Shown piece by piece: positions 6,391 through 7,707 of a stretch of DNA of 7,707 nucleotides (position 1 is its first letter; each line of letters begins with the position of its first letter). Below the pieces are notes generated by a model. It did not search any database. It was not told the DNA's origin and worked only from the letters and a program-made list of their open reading frames with translations. The DNA comes from Bacteroidales bacterium UBA3623 (GTDB taxonomy: Bacteria; Bacteroidota; Bacteroidia; Bacteroidales; UBA932), in the NCBI GenBank assembly GCA_002373715.1, contig DFLI01000104.1, forward strand, positions 1 to 7,707, written 5' to 3'. Made by a program: the position numbers and the translations under genes.

Positions 6391-7365
6391 ATGCCTATCC
6401 TCCAAAAAAACCTCTTCACCCAAGTCAAGGAGTGGCTGCTGGTCACTCTGGGCATTCTTATTTACGTTACGGCCTGGTCGGTATTCCTCATCCCCAACAA
6501 CCTCATTGGCGGGGGTGTCTCCGGTATCAGCTCCATGATCCAGTATGCTACGGGCGGTAAGATTCAGATGGGTTACAGCTATTTCATCCTGAATGCCATT
6601 CTGGTAGCGGCAGCCATCATTATTCTGGGTATGGGCTTTGGTGCCAAAACCATCTACGCCATTATCCTGGCTTCCATTGCGCTGCGTTTCCTGCCGGGAA
6701 TGATACCGGCCACCATTGTGAAAACGCTGGCCATAGACAACGGCAAGCTCCTGAGCGTGCTTATGGGCGGCCTGCTGGCGGGTATCGGCATTGGCATGAG
6801 TATCTCCAACGGAGGGTCTACGGGAGGAACGGACATCATTGCCCTTATCTGGACCAAATACCACAATGTGTCGCCGGGTAAGGTGATTCTGGTGCTGGAT
6901 TTCATCATTATCGGCTCTTCCCTTTTCATTCCTTCCTACGTGAACGAGCTGGACGCCGCCGGCATGCCGGTGCTGGATGCCGCGGGCAATCCTGTCACCT
7001 TTAAGATGCCGCTGGCCGAAAAGGTTACCACGGTGCTGTATGGTCTTATCCTGGTAACGGTGAACAGTTATGTGCTGGATATGTACATTTCCGGTTCGCA
7101 GCAGAGTGTGCAGCTGTTCATCCTGTCCAAGGAGTATGAGAAGATTGCCGATGCCATCTCCAAGGAGATGAACCGCGGCGTTACCGTGCTGGACGGCAAG
7201 GGCTGGTACACTAAACAGGAAACCAAGGTGCTCATGGTTCTTACTCGCAAGACGGATCTGAACCTGATGCTCCGCTATATCAAACAACTGGATCCCAATG
7301 CCTTCCTCTCCGTGAGTTCGGTGAATGGCGTGTACGGAAAGGGATTCGACACCATTAAGAAATAA
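6391..7365 (+). CDS. YitT-family membrane protein (second of a tandem pair, with a repeat-bearing loop insert)
   Basis: This 324-residue paralogue of the preceding gene follows it after 2 bases. It shares the same order of about six membrane segments and then DUF2179. Matching motifs are PNNLIGGGVSG (35-45), ILGMGFGAKTIYAIIL (78-93), GGSTGGTDIIALI (141-153) and, in DUF2179 (about 238-320), GVTVLDGKGWYT (263-274), LDPNAFLSV and VYGKGF. It keeps the more typical DUF2179 sequence of the two. Relative to its neighbour it has about 27 extra residues at roughly 182-209, between the last two membrane segments. The insert contains a tandem repeat, LDAAGMPV followed by LDAAGNPV. If both termini are cytoplasmic, this loop faces the periplasm. 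The pair probably arose by duplication and may form a heteromeric complex; both are inferences. The upstream sequence is A-rich (AAGAAAAAAGAATAACT) with no clear Shine-Dalgarno. Confidence 0.9.
   Translation: MPILQKNLFTQVKEWLLVTLGILIYVTAWSVFLIPNNLIGGGVSGISSMIQYATGGKIQMGYSYFILNAILVAAAIIILGMGFGAKTIYAIILASIALRFLPGMIPATIVKTLAIDNGKLLSVLMGGLLAGIGIGMSISNGGSTGGTDIIALIWTKYHNVSPGKVILVLDFIIIGSSLFIPSYVNELDAAGMPVLDAAGNPVTFKMPLAEKVTTVLYGLILVTVNSYVLDMYISGSQQSVQLFILSKEYEKIADAISKEMNRGVTVLDGKGWYTKQETKVLMVLTRKTDLNLMLRYIKQLDPNAFLSVSSVNGVYGKGFDTIKK
6949..6996 (+). repeat. Two-copy 24-bp in-frame tandem repeat within the second yitT-like gene
   Basis: The copies are 6949-6972 and 6973-6996, each encoding eight residues (LDAAGMPV, LDAAGNPV; residues 187-194 and 195-202). 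They agree at 18 of 24 bases and 7 of 8 residues, and most of the mismatches are synonymous. This suggests an older in-frame duplication kept by selection on the protein rather than a recent slippage event. It lies in the loop insert absent from the neighbouring paralogue. Confidence 0.75.
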
Positions 7366-7367
7366 GG

Positions 7368-7377
7368 TTCTTTGACA
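7368..7377 (+). promoter_or_regulatory. boxA-like antitermination motif (tentative)
   Basis: TTCTTTGACA starts 3 bases after the stop of the second yitT-like gene. It matches the E. coli boxA core CTCTTTAACA at 8 of 10 positions and resembles the GTTCTTTGACATA sequence I recall from Bacteroidota rRNA leaders and spacers. If transcribed, it could recruit NusB/S10. A chance match in a 46-bp gap is possible. The same stretch also contains TTGACA, but no matching -10 or -7 element follows at a suitable distance. Confidence 0.3.
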
Positions 7378-7411
7378 TAGGATACGCGTTCTGTCGGCCA
7401 CCCCAAAGATT

Positions 7412-7707
7412 ATGGAATTGGCTCTGCTGATTCTGGCTCTTTTAGGCGCGTTGGCTGTGGCGGTTTGTGTTGTTTTGTTTTTGCGCCTCCGCAAAAAAGA
7501 AGACCAGATAAAGGCTGTGCTGGAACAGCCCCGTATGGCAGACGGTTTGTCTGCACCCTACGAACTGGCGGCGATCGATCAATACCTGTACGACAGGTGT
7601 TGCCGGTATATGACGGAATTCAGGCCCTTCCTGGTGACCTCGTTCAACTTGCAGGACCTGGCCAATGCCGTTTATACCAATAAATACTATTTAAGTAAAA
7701 CCATCAA
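7412..7707 (+). CDS. Membrane-anchored AraC-type transcriptional regulator, N-terminal part (3' end outside window)
   Basis: The frame is open from the ATG at 7412 to the window end, giving 98 complete codons. A stop (TGA at 7373-7375) lies upstream with no other ATG between, so this start is the only plausible one. Residues 3-24 form a single hydrophobic membrane segment, followed by RLRKK, which predicts the rest is cytoplasmic. After a short linker, residues about 59-98 match the start of an AraC-type DNA-binding domain as found in many Bacteroidota regulators: YDRCCRYMTEFRPFL, then FNLQDLANAVYTNKYYLSKTI, the first helix-turn-helix (L-DLA-----TN--YLS pattern). The second helix-turn-helix would lie beyond the window. 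There is no room for a large sensor domain between membrane and DNA-binding parts. It is separated from the operon by 46 bp and has no visible Shine-Dalgarno. The target genes are unknown. Confidence 0.8.
   Translation, partial: MELALLILALLGALAVAVCVVLFLRLRKKEDQIKAVLEQPRMADGLSAPYELAAIDQYLYDRCCRYMTEFRPFLVTSFNLQDLANAVYTNKYYLSKTI

Noticed and set aside
7374..7396. Possible hairpin (GACA...TGTC) as a terminator
   Set aside because: The stem is only about 4 bp, the loop is long and no T-run follows, so it does not support an intrinsic terminator.
7371..7400. Sigma70-like promoter suggested by TTGACA after the second yitT-like gene
   Set aside because: No TATAAT-like or TAnnTTTG element follows at the right spacing, and the host signals point to Bacteroidota-type promoters.
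6148..7494. 448-codon open frame on the minus strand
   Set aside because: It is antisense to both yitT-like genes and the regulator start; the product is rich in His, Gln, Asn and Arg with no plausible fold.
7465..7683. 72-codon open frame on the plus strand
   Set aside because: It is out of frame with the TM-HTH gene that starts at 7412, whose translation gives a membrane segment and an AraC-type motif; this frame gives neither.

Overview
The window looks like chromosomal core sequence from a moderately GC-rich member of the Bacteroidota, most likely Bacteroidales. Several signs agree. Two TAnnTTTG-type -7 elements lie in the only divergent intergenic region. Most genes have A-rich starts without a Shine-Dalgarno sequence. 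LeuRS carries a Bacteroidota-style insertion of about 55 residues. A TonB C-terminal domain is fused to an enzyme-like domain, and an AraC-type regulator is anchored in the membrane. I cannot name the genus.

Layout: (1) 1-749, minus strand: the N-terminal 249 residues of a PhoH-family ATPase whose 3' end lies outside the window. (2) 750-827: a 78-bp divergent promoter region. (3) 828-7365, plus strand: five tightly packed genes, probably one operon. They encode a SPOR-domain lipoprotein; a secreted M28-peptidase-like protein fused to a TonB C-terminal domain; leucyl-tRNA synthetase; and two adjacent YitT-family membrane proteins. The junctions are a 4-bp ATGA overlap, then gaps of 3, 3 and 2 bp, so translational coupling is likely. 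(4) 7366-7411: a short gap with a boxA-like TTCTTTGACA. (5) 7412-end: the 5' part of a gene for a short, single-pass membrane protein carrying the start of an AraC-type helix-turn-helix.

Together the operon joins envelope functions (peptidoglycan-binding lipoprotein, periplasmic TonB-like protein, two inner-membrane proteins) to one essential translation enzyme. The most unusual item is the second gene. Its M28 fold is recognisable, but by eye three of the five expected metal-ligand positions and the catalytic glutamate are replaced, which suggests a non-catalytic pseudo-peptidase used as a binding or scaffolding module next to the TonB domain. I see no mobile element, CRISPR array, tRNA or rRNA, and no clear intrinsic terminator.
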